37,165 nt of DNA from CAIWHR01 sp035541655 (GTDB lineage: Bacteria; Pseudomonadota; Gammaproteobacteria; Burkholderiales; Casimicrobiaceae). Location: the NCBI GenBank assembly GCA_035541655.1, contig DATKMY010000126.1, forward strand, positions 1 through 37,165, read 5' to 3'. Under the pieces are notes generated by a model. It saw only the letters and a program-made list of their open reading frames with translations, ran no database searches and was not told the DNA's origin. Below, piece by piece: positions 27,153-35,900 of the stretch. The position numbers and the translations under genes are program-made. The stretch's first letter is position 1. Each line of letters begins with the position of its first letter.

Positions 27153-28229
27153 GTGAGTCGAACGATACTCGGAGCGACCGGAGCGCTCGCCGCCGCGGTC
27201 TATCTCGCTGCGACGCTTGCGATCGCCCAATCGCCTGCGGTCAATTCCACGGAAGCGCGCGATGCCCGTGCGCAGCAGCAGCAGCAATCCGCGCAGCCGC
27301 TCAACAACCAGCCGGTGTGGAGCGAGGTGCGGTCCGGCGCACCGCAGGTAACCACCGTAAGGGGCCGGGAGACGAACGTGCTGATCCAGCCCGAGGGCCA
27401 GACCTGGCGGGCGCTGCGCGTGCCCGTTCTCTTCTGGGGCGGGATCATCGTCGCCACCGCGGTGCTCGGGCTGGCGGTCTTCTACCTCGTGCGCGGCCAG
27501 ATGGGTGCGGCAAGCAAGCCGGGCGAGCGGATGATCGAGCGCTTCTCGCCGATGGACCGATATGCGCACTGGTTTCTTGCGATCGTGTGGGTCGCGCTCG
27601 CGATCACGGGACTCATATTGTCGCTCGGCAAGGCGGTGCTGCTGCCGCTGGTCGGGTACACGCTCTTCTCGTGGCTCGCAACGCTTGCGAAGACGATCCA
27701 CAACTTCGCCGGGCCGCTGCTCATCATCGGTGTTCCGTGGGTGTTCGTCCGCTACATTCGCGACAACGGCATCGGCATCGAGGATTTTCGCTGGTTCGTC
27801 AATATCATCGGCTACTTCACCGGCCACGAGTATGCGTCGGACCGCTTCAACGCGGGCGAGAAGCTCGTCTTCTGGTTCGTCCTCACGTTCGGATCGACGG
27901 CGCTGATCGTCACGGGTTTGATTCTGCTTTTCCCGAACTTCGACCAGACGCGCTCGACGATGCAGGTCGCCAACATCCTGCACGCGATCGCCGCGTACCT
28001 GTCGATCGCGCTTGCGTGCGTGCACGTGTATCTCGGCACGCTCGGTCTCGAGGGGGCATACCGCGCGATGCGCAGCGGCTACGTCAGCGAATCGTGGGCC
28101 GAGCATCATCATCAGCGGTGGTATCGGCGTATCGTCGCCGGCAAGTCCCGGCAGAAATTCGCCGAGCCGGAGGCCAAAGCCGAAACGAAAGAGGCGCGAA
28201 GCGTCGATGCGCGGACGCGCCCGGCATGA
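27153..28229 (+). CDS. fdhC: Formate dehydrogenase cytochrome b (gamma) subunit
   Basis: 358-residue membrane subunit that takes electrons from FdhB and reduces the quinone pool. GTG 27153 is preferred over ATG 27150 because GGAGG (27144-27148) would be only one base from the ATG. The order is: N-terminal signal or helix (~5-25), a Gln-rich periplasmic segment (AQQQQQSAQ), a helix at ~95-120, then the four-helix cytochrome b556 core from ~135. Candidate haem ligands are His in YAHW, IHNF, LHAI and CVHVY. FdnI is only ~217 residues; the extra N-terminal ~120 residues with a signal are typical of the long gamma type. The C-terminus is charged and cytosolic. Confidence 0.92.
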   Translation: MSRTILGATGALAAAVYLAATLAIAQSPAVNSTEARDARAQQQQQSAQPLNNQPVWSEVRSGAPQVTTVRGRETNVLIQPEGQTWRALRVPVLFWGGIIVATAVLGLAVFYLVRGQMGAASKPGERMIERFSPMDRYAHWFLAIVWVALAITGLILSLGKAVLLPLVGYTLFSWLATLAKTIHNFAGPLLIIGVPWVFVRYIRDNGIGIEDFRWFVNIIGYFTGHEYASDRFNAGEKLVFWFVLTFGSTALIVTGLILLFPNFDQTRSTMQVANILHAIAAYLSIALACVHVYLGTLGLEGAYRAMRSGYVSESWAEHHHQRWYRRIVAGKSRQKFAEPEAKAETKEARSVDARTRPA

Positions 28230-28255
28230 CGCAGCGACCCCCCGGGAGAGGAACG

Positions 28256-28594
28256 ATGACGACGACGCTACGTGCACTGCTCGCCGCTGGAATCGTGGCA
28301 GGTTCGTTCGGCCTGGCAGTCGCGAAGCTGCCGCCCGCTCCGCCGATGGACGACAAGGCGAAGGCCGCGGCCGAGGAGAAGAAGGCGAAGGATGCCGCGG
28401 CTGCCGAGGCCGCGAAGGCACAGCAGGCGCGAGCCGAAGACCGCGTCGCGGCGCGCTACATCGCCGAGCAGAAGGCGAAAGGCAAGACGATCACTCCGCA
28501 GATGGGGCCGACCACGGTTGCAGCCGCGGCTCCGGCTGCGGCAAAGGGGGCCGCGCCGGCCGCGAAAGGCGCCGTGGCGCCGGCCAAGAAATAG
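28256..28594 (+). CDS. Exported Ala/Lys-rich small protein ending the fdh operon
   Basis: 112 residues. ATG 28256 follows GGGAGAGG by four bases; an ATG at 28226 overlapping the previous stop lacks such a site. Residues 1-23 form a Sec-type signal ending AVA. The mature protein is highly biased: a charged helix (KAKAAAEEKKAKDAAAAEAAKAQQARAED is the general pattern, positions ~33-65), a short conserved-looking block RYIAEQKAKGKTITPQM, then Ala/Pro/Lys repeats. I recognise no domain. Its place at the end of the operon, right before the terminator, suggests a periplasmic accessory role; it could also be a fast-evolving filler protein. Confidence 0.75.
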   Translation: MTTTLRALLAAGIVAGSFGLAVAKLPPAPPMDDKAKAAAEEKKAKDAAAAEAAKAQQARAEDRVAARYIAEQKAKGKTITPQMGPTTVAAAAPAAAKGAAPAAKGAVAPAKK

Positions 28595-28633
28595 CGCGGC
28601 GTCGCGCGAATAGCGCTTCTTGGAAGGGTCGTT

Positions 28634-28665
28634 CGAAAGCGGGGGTGGCTGCCCCCGTTTTCGCT
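28634..28665 (+). terminator. Intrinsic terminator of the formate dehydrogenase operon
   Basis: A 12-bp stem (28634-28645 with 28652-28663, one G-T pair) around the hexaloop TGGCTG; the A-rich left arm and T-rich right arm (CCCCCGTTTTCG) make it likely to work in both directions. It lies 40 bases after the last fdh gene and insulates the operon from the tRNA. Confidence 0.85.
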
Positions 28666-28710
28666 TTGCCGGGCGCGGCTCGCTGCAGCTGGCGCCGGTA
28701 CGGGAACCGG

Positions 28711-28716
28711 TATAAT
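28711..28716 (+). promoter_or_regulatory. -10 element of the tRNA-Ser promoter
   Basis: Perfect TATAAT ending 11 bases before the tRNA, followed by a GC-rich discriminator (CCGCG) typical of stringently controlled stable-RNA promoters. No good -35 hexamer is present at 16-18 bases spacing; a small inverted repeat CCGGT/ACCGG (28695-28710) fills the spacer. Confidence 0.65.
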
Positions 28717-28727
28717 CCGCGACTCGC

Positions 28728-28815
28728 GGAGAGTTGGCCGAGTGGTCGAAGGCGCCTGACTCGAAATCAGGTTTAGGGCAACCTAACGGGGGTTCGAATC
28801 CCTCACTCTCCGCCA
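28728..28815 (+). tRNA. tRNA-Ser (anticodon CGA)
   Basis: 88 bases including an encoded CCA. Acceptor stem GGAGAGT (28728-28734) pairs with ACTCTCC (28805-28811), discriminator G at 28812. The anticodon stem CCTGA/TCAGG frames CTCGAAA, giving anticodon CGA at 28762-28764, which reads UCG. A long variable arm typical of serine tRNAs and the T-loop GGTTCGAATC are present. The 3' end abuts a tyrosine integrase gene and is the presumed integration target. Confidence 0.97.
28790..28815. other. Presumed attachment site (att) at the tRNA-Ser 3' end
   Basis: Integrases transcribed towards a tRNA 3' end usually recombine at the T-arm/acceptor sequence, and here the integrase stop lies 28 bases past the tRNA. 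I looked for a second copy of the 3' tRNA sequence further along and saw none in the window, so the crossover core cannot be defined. Confidence 0.5.
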
Positions 28816-28843
28816 CTAGCTTGCGTTTCGGCGATAGTAATCA

Positions 28844-29896
28844 CTAACCGCCATTTTTCTTATCCGTAATTCCGAGGTTTTTATCCGTAATTCCGCGCTC
28901 TAACGGCATTACGCGATCACCGCGCCGGCCTCGGATATAGCCCTCGGTTGTCGTCACGGTAGAGTGTCCGAGCAGCTTTTGGGCGCGCTCAGAGCTTTCC
29001 AAATCGGTCGCCGCCTTGGCCCGAAGGTCGCGGAACTGAAATCCGCGCGCAGCTGCGGCTTCCTCGTCCTTACCGGCCTTGGTAAACGCCGCGGCTGCGG
29101 CTGCCCGGGCCTTTTCAAATCGCTTGCGGATGCCGGCGTAGGTTAGCGGCTGGCCATGTTCGTTCACGACCAGCGCGAGGCTATGCACGGGAAATGTCGC
29201 CTTGCGCGCGGCGATGCGATCGATAACCGTCTTGAGCCCGCCAACAACGGCGATGCGTAGTCGCTTACCCGTCTTCGCTTGTTTGACCTCGAGGTGCCCA
29301 TCGCGGATATCGGTCTCGCGAAAGGCCGTCGTATCCCCGGGTCGTTGCCCGGTCAGCAGGGCCAGATCCATCGCGTCGCGCGTCATCACATCGGCCGCCT
29401 CCCAAACCGCGGCGAACGTGGCGTCGTAAACGTAAACGTTACGCTTTGCTTTCGTGCCTCTGACTCCCGCGCAAGGATTGGGGGCATTGGTCATGCCTTC
29501 GCCTCGAGCAAAGTTGAATACCGCGGATAGCAGGGCCTTTTCACGCGTGCCGGATATCGCTGGCCGCCGGCGCATGTAACCCCTGACGTTGGTCGGCGTG
29601 ATCGCGTCAAGAGGCATTTTGCCGAACACCTTGTCGAGTAACACCAGCTGCGGCCGGTAGCCCTTTTGCGTCTTGGGAGATTTCTGCGGCAGCTCGGTCA
29701 GGCGGTATTCGCGGATCGCGTCGGCTAGGGTTGGAGCATCACTATGGACGCGCTCACCGTGCAATTCCGCCCAGCGCTTGAGCGCGTTGACGAGGTTGTC
29801 TCCGAGTGCGATATCGTTCTGCCCATAGTAATAGCGTCCCTGCTTCCGGTGCATGCCGGGCGGTAAATCGCGATTCTTGGTTCGAGGGCGACCCAT
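28844..29896 (-). CDS. int: Tyrosine-type site-specific integrase
   Basis: 350-residue phage-type integrase. The N-terminal ~60 residues look like an arm-binding domain (MGRPRTKNRDLPPGM, then RYYYG), residues ~60-150 are the core-binding SAM-like domain, and the rest is catalytic: Arg185 in LLTGQRPGD, Lys near 208, RDLR at 289-292 (Arg where His is canonical, as in several phage integrases), LLGH with His311, and nucleophile Tyr320 in TTEGYIRG. I use ATG 29896; a TTG 13 codons upstream would overlap the preceding gene. It points into the tRNA-Ser gene and lies 13 bases after a DUF4224 gene, a common int partner. The C-terminal tail repeats GITDK. Confidence 0.93.
   Translation of the reverse strand: MGRPRTKNRDLPPGMHRKQGRYYYGQNDIALGDNLVNALKRWAELHGERVHSDAPTLADAIREYRLTELPQKSPKTQKGYRPQLVLLDKVFGKMPLDAITPTNVRGYMRRRPAISGTREKALLSAVFNFARGEGMTNAPNPCAGVRGTKAKRNVYVYDATFAAVWEAADVMTRDAMDLALLTGQRPGDTTAFRETDIRDGHLEVKQAKTGKRLRIAVVGGLKTVIDRIAARKATFPVHSLALVVNEHGQPLTYAGIRKRFEKARAAAAAAFTKAGKDEEAAAARGFQFRDLRAKAATDLESSERAQKLLGHSTVTTTEGYIRGRRGDRVMPLERGITDKNLGITDKKNGG
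28860..28895. repeat. Two 15-bp direct repeats inside the integrase 3' end
   Basis: TTATCCGTAATTCCG occurs at 28860-28874 and again at 28881-28895, 21 bases apart (two helical turns and exactly seven codons), 45 bases from the tRNA end. In the protein they encode a repeated GITDK. Location and spacing suit integrase arm-type binding sites. Confidence 0.7.
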
Positions 29897-29909
29897 AGGG
29901 CAGGTGACT

Positions 29910-30134
29910 CTAAGCCGGGTCGCCCAGGGCAGCAAAATCGGGTTCTGCGCACACGGGGACCGCGCTCGTATCGTCGGCCAATCGCTTCCTCCAATAAGCG
30001 CGGGCGACGCGCGGCTTGCCGAGGTCGGTTACCGCGAACCGCCAGCCATTGCGAGCAAGCCACACCGCCTGGCGTTTCGGTTGCCGGCGCCCAGTCAATT
30101 CAGACAATTCGTATTCGGTTAAGTAGTCGCCCAT
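29910..30134 (-). CDS. DUF4224 domain protein (excisionase-like)
   Basis: 74 residues. The N-terminal YLTEYELSELTGRRQPKRQAVWLARNGWRF matches DUF4224, small helix-turn-helix-like proteins encoded just upstream of phage integrases and widely regarded as candidate excisionase or integration factors. ATG 30134 follows GAGG by eight bases; longer in-frame starts have no support. The stop is 13 bases before the integrase start, so the two are one operon. No catalytic residue is expected. Assignment as an excisionase is inference from position. Confidence 0.85.
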   Translation of the reverse strand: MGDYLTEYELSELTGRRQPKRQAVWLARNGWRFAVTDLGKPRVARAYWRKRLADDTSAVPVCAEPDFAALGDPA

Positions 30135-30269
30135 CCCGTCATCCTCGTCTCGATACTGAATCCGATCAACTCCGTCGCTACGCTTGGCGGCAAGTCGGCT
30201 GTGTGTCGCGGCCCAATTCCCGGCGCCAGGGAAGTGATTCCACTTCCTAGCCTTCATCTCGTAAGGATG

Positions 30270-30299
30270 TTGCCTTGCACCGGTCGCAGTGCAAGGCAA
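30270..30299. promoter_or_regulatory. Perfect 11-bp inverted repeat upstream of the DUF4224-int operon
   Basis: TTGCCTTGCAC (30270-30280) and GTGCAAGGCAA (30289-30299) flank the 8-base spacer CGGTCGCA. No T-run follows on either strand, so an operator or recombination-protein site is more likely than a terminator. It lies about 135 bases upstream of the DUF4224 start. Confidence 0.55.
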
Positions 30300-31278
30300 G
30301 GAAATCGATGGAATCCTCGTCAAGCGGATGAACGTGACTCGCAAGTCACCGCGTGCAGGCTTCAGCTCCATCGAACGTGGCGAGCGTGCCCGCCGCCGAC
30401 CAGAACGCCGGCCGGGTCCGATATTCTGAATAGGCTCGCATCAGACTTGATGTCCTCGTTCAACAATGAACGAGAAGGCCGGTACCCCGTCGCCGGAGAA
30501 GGGGTTCCACGCTACGCTCGCACCTGCCGGCGCAAAGAGGCTCGGTCATCGCACGCGTTGCTCCACGCGAGACGGAAGGGCGCCGCTGCTTGCGAAAGGG
30601 GTCCTTGCCGCGCGACGCGCCGCCGAGTCCACGCACGAGGCATGGCCGAAGGCGCACAGGCCGAGCTAAGAAACTTAAGTCGCTGGCGCGACGAGATCGG
30701 AATCACTCCCGATCACTTCAAGGCGGGTAACGACCGCAACGCCAATACCGCAGTACTGGACTTCATGCCTTTGCCTGATGACAGGCGGACGTGAAGGCTG
30801 TGTGTGCACGATGCTCGCGGAAGACGGCTTGAGTATTCCACTACGACCGCGCTACTTCAAGGTTTGCCGCGACGAAATGGATCGTGCAAGCCGACAAGCC
30901 CGCCTTACCCGGGGTTTTTCGTCTTGACCCACACATTCGGGCCAATTCGCTAATGCGGCGCGCTTCGCTCGCTGCCGCCGGGCAACCGCGCGGTCGCCGT
31001 GCGCCATCAGCGTTCCGGAAGCTCGCCGCCCGTTGTCCTTTCAGTTGTAACTCAAGCGATAGCTTGGTCAGCCGCCAATGCCGACAGCTCCGTCCAAGTG
31101 CAGCGGCGAATGATCACTTCCGAATTTCACAGACTGCCGGTTGCGCACAAGCAGCCGTAGCATAGGACCGCCCGCTTCCCTCGTAAGCGGACACAGATTC
31201 CTGCCGCGTCGCGGCGGTCCGGAGAGTAACGCAGGGCCTTCGGCCCGAGCATGGAGCCGGCGGGGGAGCGCGGCTCCC
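30300..31278. other. Gene-poor stretch of the integrated region
   Basis: No convincing gene on either strand. Open frames here lack ribosome sites and family resemblance. One segment (30642-30794) could encode MAEGAQAELRNLSRWRDEIG..., 50 residues of natural-looking composition, possibly a remnant. Hairpins seen: CTCGTTCA/TGAACGAG (30455-30474), GGGCC-TTC-GGCCC (31234-31246) and GGAGCC/GGCTCC near 31252-31276; the last two lie just past the phosphatase gene but lack T-runs. Confidence 0.5.
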
Positions 31279-31767
31279 TCAGGACTCCTTGGGATTGTGG
31301 AGCGTGGCACTTGCTGGCGCTTGTTTGCCGACGTGCGACCACGACTTGGTGTCAAACGCGAACTCAGCCACGGAGCATGTAGCCATGTCCGTGATCTTTC
31401 CTGACAGCCGATGCGCGAGTTCGGTCAGCTCCGGGTTGTGGCCAAACAGCATCACGCGTTTCGCCTTGTCATCGAGTTCGTGAACGACCGCAAGCAGGCC
31501 ATCCGGCGTGGCCGCATATAGTCGATCTTCCACCACGATGTCCTTACCCCTGTAATCGAGCTTCCTGGCAACGGTTTCTGCCGTGGTCAAGGCTCGCCGC
31601 GCGGGACTTGAGAGGATGAGGTCGGGCTTCGCACCGCGTTTGGCCAATTGCTCACCCACTCTCGATGCGTCACGCATTCCGCGCTCGTTCAATGGCCGAT
31701 CTTTGTCGGGCAACGTCGGGTCATCGCGGCTCGACTTGGCGTGGCGAACGAGAAACAACATCTTCAT
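31279..31767 (-). CDS. sixA: SixA-type phosphohistidine phosphatase
   Basis: 162-residue histidine-phosphatase-superfamily protein of the small SixA type, which removes phosphate from histidine residues of signalling or phosphotransferase proteins (ArcB or NPr in E. coli). The N-terminal RHG motif is LVRHAKSS; the second catalytic His is in LFGHNPEL, and the Arg in SSPARRALTTAE completes the phosphate pocket. Length equals E. coli SixA. ATG 31767 follows GGAG by six bases. No partner kinase or Hpt protein is encoded nearby, so the substrate is unknown. It stands alone in a gene-poor stretch, divergent from a Nudix gene across 173 bases. Confidence 0.9.
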   Translation of the reverse strand: MKMLFLVRHAKSSRDDPTLPDKDRPLNERGMRDASRVGEQLAKRGAKPDLILSSPARRALTTAETVARKLDYRGKDIVVEDRLYAATPDGLLAVVHELDDKAKRVMLFGHNPELTELAHRLSGKITDMATCSVAEFAFDTKSWSHVGKQAPASATLHNPKES

Positions 31768-31940
31768 TGCGCACTCCGTGTGGCCGTTGAAGGGTCATGC
31801 CCCTTTGAGTGATTATGCGACTGTTGTCCATGTGAACGCATTGCGTGCAGGTTGAGCACGGAACCCATGGCGCCCACTGCGTGTGGGGCGTTCATTTAGC
31901 CCCCTGCGACGTTACGCACTTGTTTGGGCTGTAAGCAGAT

Positions 31941-32576
31941 ATGTTCGCTTGGCTAGCGCGTCTCATTGAGCACCACCCTGATCTCCACAGGTTCTCCCTT
32001 CTCGTTTGGCGGCTGTTTCCGCCTCGGCTGGCCGGGTTCCTGAAGGGGCTGCTCGCCCGAAAGTGGCTGGTGGGGGCTGTTGCCGTCATGATCGACGAAA
32101 GCGTCTCCCCTCTGGAAGTGCTCCTAGTTGAACACAGCTATCGGCCCAAAGGCGCATGGGGTCTGCCCGGGGGGTCCCTTGAGTCGACACCCGGAGATCC
32201 TACTAGACCACGCAACGACAGCTCTTCTGACGATGTGATTGAATCCGCATTGCGCCGGGAAATATTTGAAGAACTCGGTATCGAAATTGCTGTGATCGGA
32301 CTGCTTAGGATCGATGCCATTCCTTATGTTGCCGAAGAACCCGGGCCCTACCGGCTGGACTTCTACTTTCGCTGCGCACCCCGTGACGGATTCGCAGCGT
32401 TGCGGCAGAGCCTCGACTCTGAACTAGCGAAACCCTGCTCGCCAGAGATAAAACAAGTGCGCTTCGTGCCTTTGACCGACTTGACCAAGTACGATCTTTT
32501 TTCTGCAGATCTTAGATTCTTGACCAAAGACCTTCCTCGCAATGAACCAACTCTCGCAATACCCAAGAATGACTGA
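31941..32576 (+). CDS. Nudix hydrolase with an expanded Nudix box
   Basis: 211-residue Nudix protein. The N-terminal ~45 residues are a helical, aromatic-rich extension (MFAWLARLIEHHPDLHRFSLLVWRLF region) that could sit on a membrane. The Nudix fold begins at VGAVAVMIDE; WGLPGG opens the Nudix box and RREIFEELGIEI closes it with the metal-binding Glu residues. Between GG and RRE there are 26 residues instead of the usual 12, the extra part being polar (TRPRNDSSSDD). Substrate cannot be predicted. Codon use is less GC-rich than in the core genes, consistent with acquired DNA. It is the only plus-strand gene between the integrase end and the large permease fusion. Confidence 0.85.
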   Translation: MFAWLARLIEHHPDLHRFSLLVWRLFPPRLAGFLKGLLARKWLVGAVAVMIDESVSPLEVLLVEHSYRPKGAWGLPGGSLESTPGDPTRPRNDSSSDDVIESALRREIFEELGIEIAVIGLLRIDAIPYVAEEPGPYRLDFYFRCAPRDGFAALRQSLDSELAKPCSPEIKQVRFVPLTDLTKYDLFSADLRFLTKDLPRNEPTLAIPKND

Positions 32577-32934
32577 GCTGGATGTCGCCTTGCTACACGG
32601 ACGCAAGTGGCCCGGGGATGGGAAGCGCGATGGCGCTGGTTAGCCTCGCTAGGTATTGGGATCGATTTGAATGACCCCGTTTCAAGCGGAACGTATCGGC
32701 GAGTCGGATACGGCCGCCCGATCGCTGGCGCTGAAAGCGGCTCAACGATCCACTGCGGCCCTTCACGGACGGCCGGGTTGGTGTACCTCCGTCAACGGCT
32801 CCTCAGTCGGATCGCATCAATGCCGGCGACCGGCCAGAGCGGTCATTGCCTGTCGCGGATCGACCCCCACGACGCCTCCCTCGCATTCGCGTCGGATAGA
32901 ATGATCGATAACAATCAGGGGAGGTCACTCCGTT
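32577..32934. other. Intergenic stretch before the permease-GGDEF-EAL gene
   Basis: No gene visible. A TAGAAT (32897-32902) could be a -10 for the downstream gene but has no good -35 at standard distance. GGGGAGG at 32919-32925 is its probable ribosome site. Confidence 0.45.
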
Positions 32935-35900
32935 ATGGGGTCGGCAAGGGATGCTGGAGGCGCTGGGCCCGCTGATCATCCCCGCACGCTTGGTTGGGTC
33001 GCCGCCACCGCGCTCGCCATGGGCGGCAGCAACCAAAGCCTCTTCCTGATTGCAGCACTGTTCGCTGGACAGGGCGATATCCCTGGCCAAGGCAGCGCCG
33101 CAGTACCGCTGCTGATCATCGGACTCTTGCTCGCGTGGGTTGCCGCGCCAGGATGGACCGAGCTCGTTCTCATGTATCCGAAGCGGGTTGGAGGTATCGC
33201 GGCGACCTGCGCGGAGGCGTTTCGTCCCTACAACCCGGTACTGGCCAACCTCACCGGCGTTTGCTATTGGTGGGGCTGGGTACCGACCTGCGGCTTGACC
33301 GCGATCTTTTCAGGCGCGGCGATCCACGAATGGTATCTACCCGACGTACCCGTCACGGTCATATCGTGCGCGCTGGTTCTGTTCTTCGCCGCGGTCAACC
33401 TGTGCGGTGTGAAATGGGCCGGAAGACTCGCAATTCCAATCGCGACGGCATCGGGGCTGCTTGCGCTCATCTCCGCGCTTGCGCCGATCGCCGCCGGGGA
33501 GGTGGATTGGCAACAGGCGACGTCGTTCCACCTGACAGTGCCATTCGAAGGGTGGTTCGGTGAGCTGACCGGTTTCATGGCGGGGCTCTACCTGATCGGC
33601 TTCGCGGCGCCGGCCTTCGAGGCCGCCGTCTGCCATGTCGGCGAAATGAGCAACCCCAACAGGAATGTGCCGCGTGCGATGTTCGCCAGCGCCGCGATGG
33701 CGTCGCTCTATTTCATCGTGCTGCCGATTGTCTGGCTTGGCGTGCTCGGTCCCGCGCAGCTCGGCAACGATCTCATGCTGATCCTGGGGCCGACGTTCGC
33801 GCCCGTCTTCGGAAGCTTCGCCAAGGCGGCCGCCATCTGGTTCATGATGTTCAACATGTTCCACGGGACGTTGCAGCCACTCGCGGGTGCGACGCGGACG
33901 ATCTCGCAGCTCGCCGAGGACGGATTGCTGCCGCGGGCGCTCATGAAGAGGTCGCGCACCGACGCGCCTTGGGTGTCGACCTGCCTGACGGCCGGAATGG
34001 CTGTCTTCTTCCTGCTGCTTGGGGACCCGATCTGGCTCGTTGCGGCTGCGAACTTCACTTATCTCATCGGCATTTGTCTTCCCAATGTGGCGGTTTGGCT
34101 TCTGCGACGCAACCAGCCGGAGGGGCTGCGCCCCTATCGTGCCCCGCGGGGGATGATCGTTGCGGGACTGGCGGCGGCCGCAATCTGGATCGTTACCGCG
34201 GTGCTCGGCTTCCAGCAGTTCGGGATGACGACCGTGCTGGTTGGCGTTCTGTTCGCGTATTCGGGATCGGTGCTGTACGCATGGCGACGGTTCAGCGATC
34301 GGCGGCGCGAGGGATTGCCCGGTGTAGCCAATACCCTGCACATCAAGCTGACGGGTGCGATGCTCCTGGTGCTCGCTTTTGACGGCGCAGGCTACCTGCT
34401 AGCGGTAACGAGCCTTCCTCACCAAAGCAGCGCGCTGGTCAGCATCCTCGAGGACATTTTCGTCGCCGTCGCAATCTTGAGCATCAGCGTCGGCCTCGTA
34501 TTGCCGGGGATTCTGGCTCACGCCATGGTGCAGGTGTCGGAGGCGGCCACCGCCATGTCGAAAGGGGCCATGGCGAGCTTCTCCAACGCGTTACTCGCAT
34601 TGGGACGTGGCGACCTCGACGCCGCGCACGCTCGCGTCGATGTAGTACCTGTACGCGTGCATTCGGGCGACGAAGTCGGCGCCATGGCAGCGAGCGTCAA
34701 TGTGCTCCAGGAGGACATCGCACGCGCCGCGGGAAGCCTGGATCGCGCGCGCGAGGAGTTGCGTGTGGCGCGTCACGATGCGCTTACCGGACTTATTACG
34801 CGCCGGGAGTTCGAGCGCCGACTCGATGCCGCGCTGGCAAAAACACGTGCTGGCCACCGCTGGTACGCGCTGCTGTATCTTGATCTCGATCATTTCAAGG
34901 TCGTCAACGATACGTGCGGCCATGCGGCGGGCGACGAACTGCTCCGGCAAATCACCGGCGTGCTGCGGGCGATCGTTCGCAACCGCGACAGTGTCGCGCG
35001 TCTTGGGGGAGACGAGTTCGCGATGCTCCTAGACGACTGCCCACCGCAATCCGCGGAGCGTATTGCGCAGGACCTGCTTGAGGCCGTTCAGGGTTTCAGT
35101 TTCGCATCGGGCGAAAACATCTTCAAGATTGGTTGCAGCATCGGCCTCGTCACGTTTTGCGACAGCAGTGTTGGATTGCTCGAGTTGATGCGCACATCCG
35201 ATGACGCCTGCTACATCGCAAAGAAGAAGGGACGCAATCGCGTGCAAATCTATCAGCCAGCGGATACTGAGGTCGCCGCGCGGCAGGGTGAGCTCGATTG
35301 GGTCGGACGACTGCGGCTCGCGCTGCATGAACGCCGGTTTTGTCTGTACGCGCAGGAAATCGTTGTCGTTTCGGCGACTCGACAACGCGAGCGTCGCCAG
35401 GAATTGCTGGTGCGCATGGTTGACGAAGAAGGTGGGCTCGTGAATCCCATGGCGTTCATCCCCGTCGCGGAGCGCTACAACCTCATGCCGGCGATAGATC
35501 GACTCGTCATCGCGACCAGTTTCGAGGAAATTGCGAGCATCATCTCGCGGGAAGGCCCGGTCGAGCCGCATCGATGGGCCATCAACCTGTCTGGGGCATC
35601 GCTGGGCGAAGATGATTTTCTACGATTCGTCCGTACGCAATTCGAGACGGTCGGCGTTCCCTACGCGGCGATCTGCTTCGAGATCACCGAAACAGCTGCC
35701 ATCGCGAGTTTCGCGAGGGCAACGCAGTTCATCCACGAGCTGAAGATGCTCGGCTGTGGCTTTGCCTTGGATGATTTCGGCAGCGGCTTGTCGTCGTTCG
35801 GCTACCTGAAGCATTTGCCCGTTGCTTATTTGAAGATCGACGGCGTGTTCGTCCGCGATATCGCGGACGATCCGGTCGATCGTGCGATGGTCGAGGCAAT

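Noticed and set aside
27273..27287. CAG-codon run in the cytochrome b subunit as a repeat tract
   Set aside because: Only about five Gln codons in a low-complexity periplasmic linker; not a meaningful repeat array.
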